From Amylibacter sp. (GTDB taxonomy: Bacteria; Pseudomonadota; Alphaproteobacteria; Rhodobacterales; Rhodobacteraceae): a stretch of 64,000 nt of DNA. The stretch is taken from positions 32,166-96,165 of the forward strand of contig JAJFHZ010000040.1 in assembly GCA_021775355.1 (NCBI GenBank). Direction: 5' to 3'. The position numbers and the translations under genes were made by a program. The notes beneath the pieces are model-generated. The model made no database searches. It saw only the letters and a list, made by a program, of their open reading frames with translations, and had not been told where the DNA came from. Each line of letters starts with the position of its first letter. Within the stretch, counting starts at the first letter, position 1. This document shows, in pieces, positions 63,878-64,000 of the stretch.

Positions 63878-64000
63878 TGTAGACGCTTTCTGCCCTAATT
63901 TTGAGGCAAGGAGGCCAAGATGGGTAAGCCAAAATTCAGTGAAGATTTTAAACAAGATGCAGTGCATCAAATAGTGGTGCGAGGGTATCCAGTTCGGGAA
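63878..64000 (+). mobile_element. IS3-family insertion sequence, left end
   Basis: Starts near TGTAGACGCTTTCTGCCC (63878 onward), a TG-initiated end as IS3 elements have. AAGGAGG precedes the transposase ATG at 63920. The element continues beyond the window, so the right end, orfB and target duplication cannot be checked. Confidence 0.6.
63920..64000 (+). CDS. IS3-family transposase OrfA, N-terminus (truncated by edge)
   Basis: 27 codons, MGKPKFSEDFKQDAVHQIVV then RGYPVRE, match the start of the helix-turn-helix OrfA (COG2963) of IS3-family elements in Rhodobacterales. It is the binding subunit that acts with OrfB (DDE) via a programmed frameshift. The rest lies off the window. Confidence 0.85.
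   Translation, partial: MGKPKFSEDFKQDAVHQIVVRGYPVRE

Noticed and set aside
1..64000. CRISPR array
   Set aside because: No run of regularly spaced direct repeats of 23-40 bp was seen.

Overview
The window looks like chromosome of a marine Rhodobacterales (Roseobacter-group) alphaproteobacterium with fairly low GC for that group. This rests on the gene content and order: rsfS-rlmH, gpmI-envC-ctpA-rppH, hemY-mitofilin-hemD facing tsaD-gpsA-EVE, the petP-petR regulator pair beside ilvE, xseB-ispA-dxs, serA-serC facing serB, and xsc for sulfoacetaldehyde. The assignment is inferred from family recognition only; no search was run.

Layout. At 1-258 an AT-rich gene runs off the left edge. From 0.6 to 55.4 kb the window is dense housekeeping DNA: a DenD-like dehydrogenase; ribosome maturation (rsfS, rlmH); glycolysis and envelope turnover (gpmI, EnvC-like, ctpA, rppH); glycerol catabolism (glpD-glpK); formaldehyde detoxification (class III ADH); soluble transhydrogenase; tetrapyrrole genes (hemD, HemY); t6A synthesis (tsaD) and gpsA; an amidase; ilvE with petPR; isoprenoid precursors (ispA, dxs); RNA processing (RlmD-like, CCA-adding enzyme) with Nudix enzymes and Hsp33; ilvA; a glutamate-receptor-like channel; argG; an UMF1 transporter with mepA; dapD; the serine pathway serA/serC/serB; and xsc. 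Many neighbours overlap by 4 nt (ATGA or GTGA), so translational coupling is common. Several convergent pairs share bidirectional hairpin terminators.

At 55.5 kb a tRNA-Ser(GCT) marks the start of an accessory region that runs to the right edge. It opens with about 410 bp of AT-rich non-coding DNA. Then comes a 1340-residue protein on the minus strand with an N-terminal NACHT/STAND NTPase module, a long repeat-like middle with a CxC...CxC cysteine cluster, and a C-terminal PD-(D/E)xK nuclease-like motif. That arrangement, beside a tRNA, is what an anti-phage (or other conflict) system would look like. It is followed by unrecognised genes (a secreted Cys-rich protein, a 233-aa protein, small ORFs, a 239-aa protein with a CYCGC motif, two small membrane proteins) and by the start of an IS3-family element at the right edge.

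The most interesting item is the NACHT-nuclease protein. Others worth a look are the GluR0-like channel with an atypical pore, the candidate serC leader RNA, three 11-bp-phased TCATACG repeats, and an operator-like palindrome with a tiny ORF next to the tRNA.
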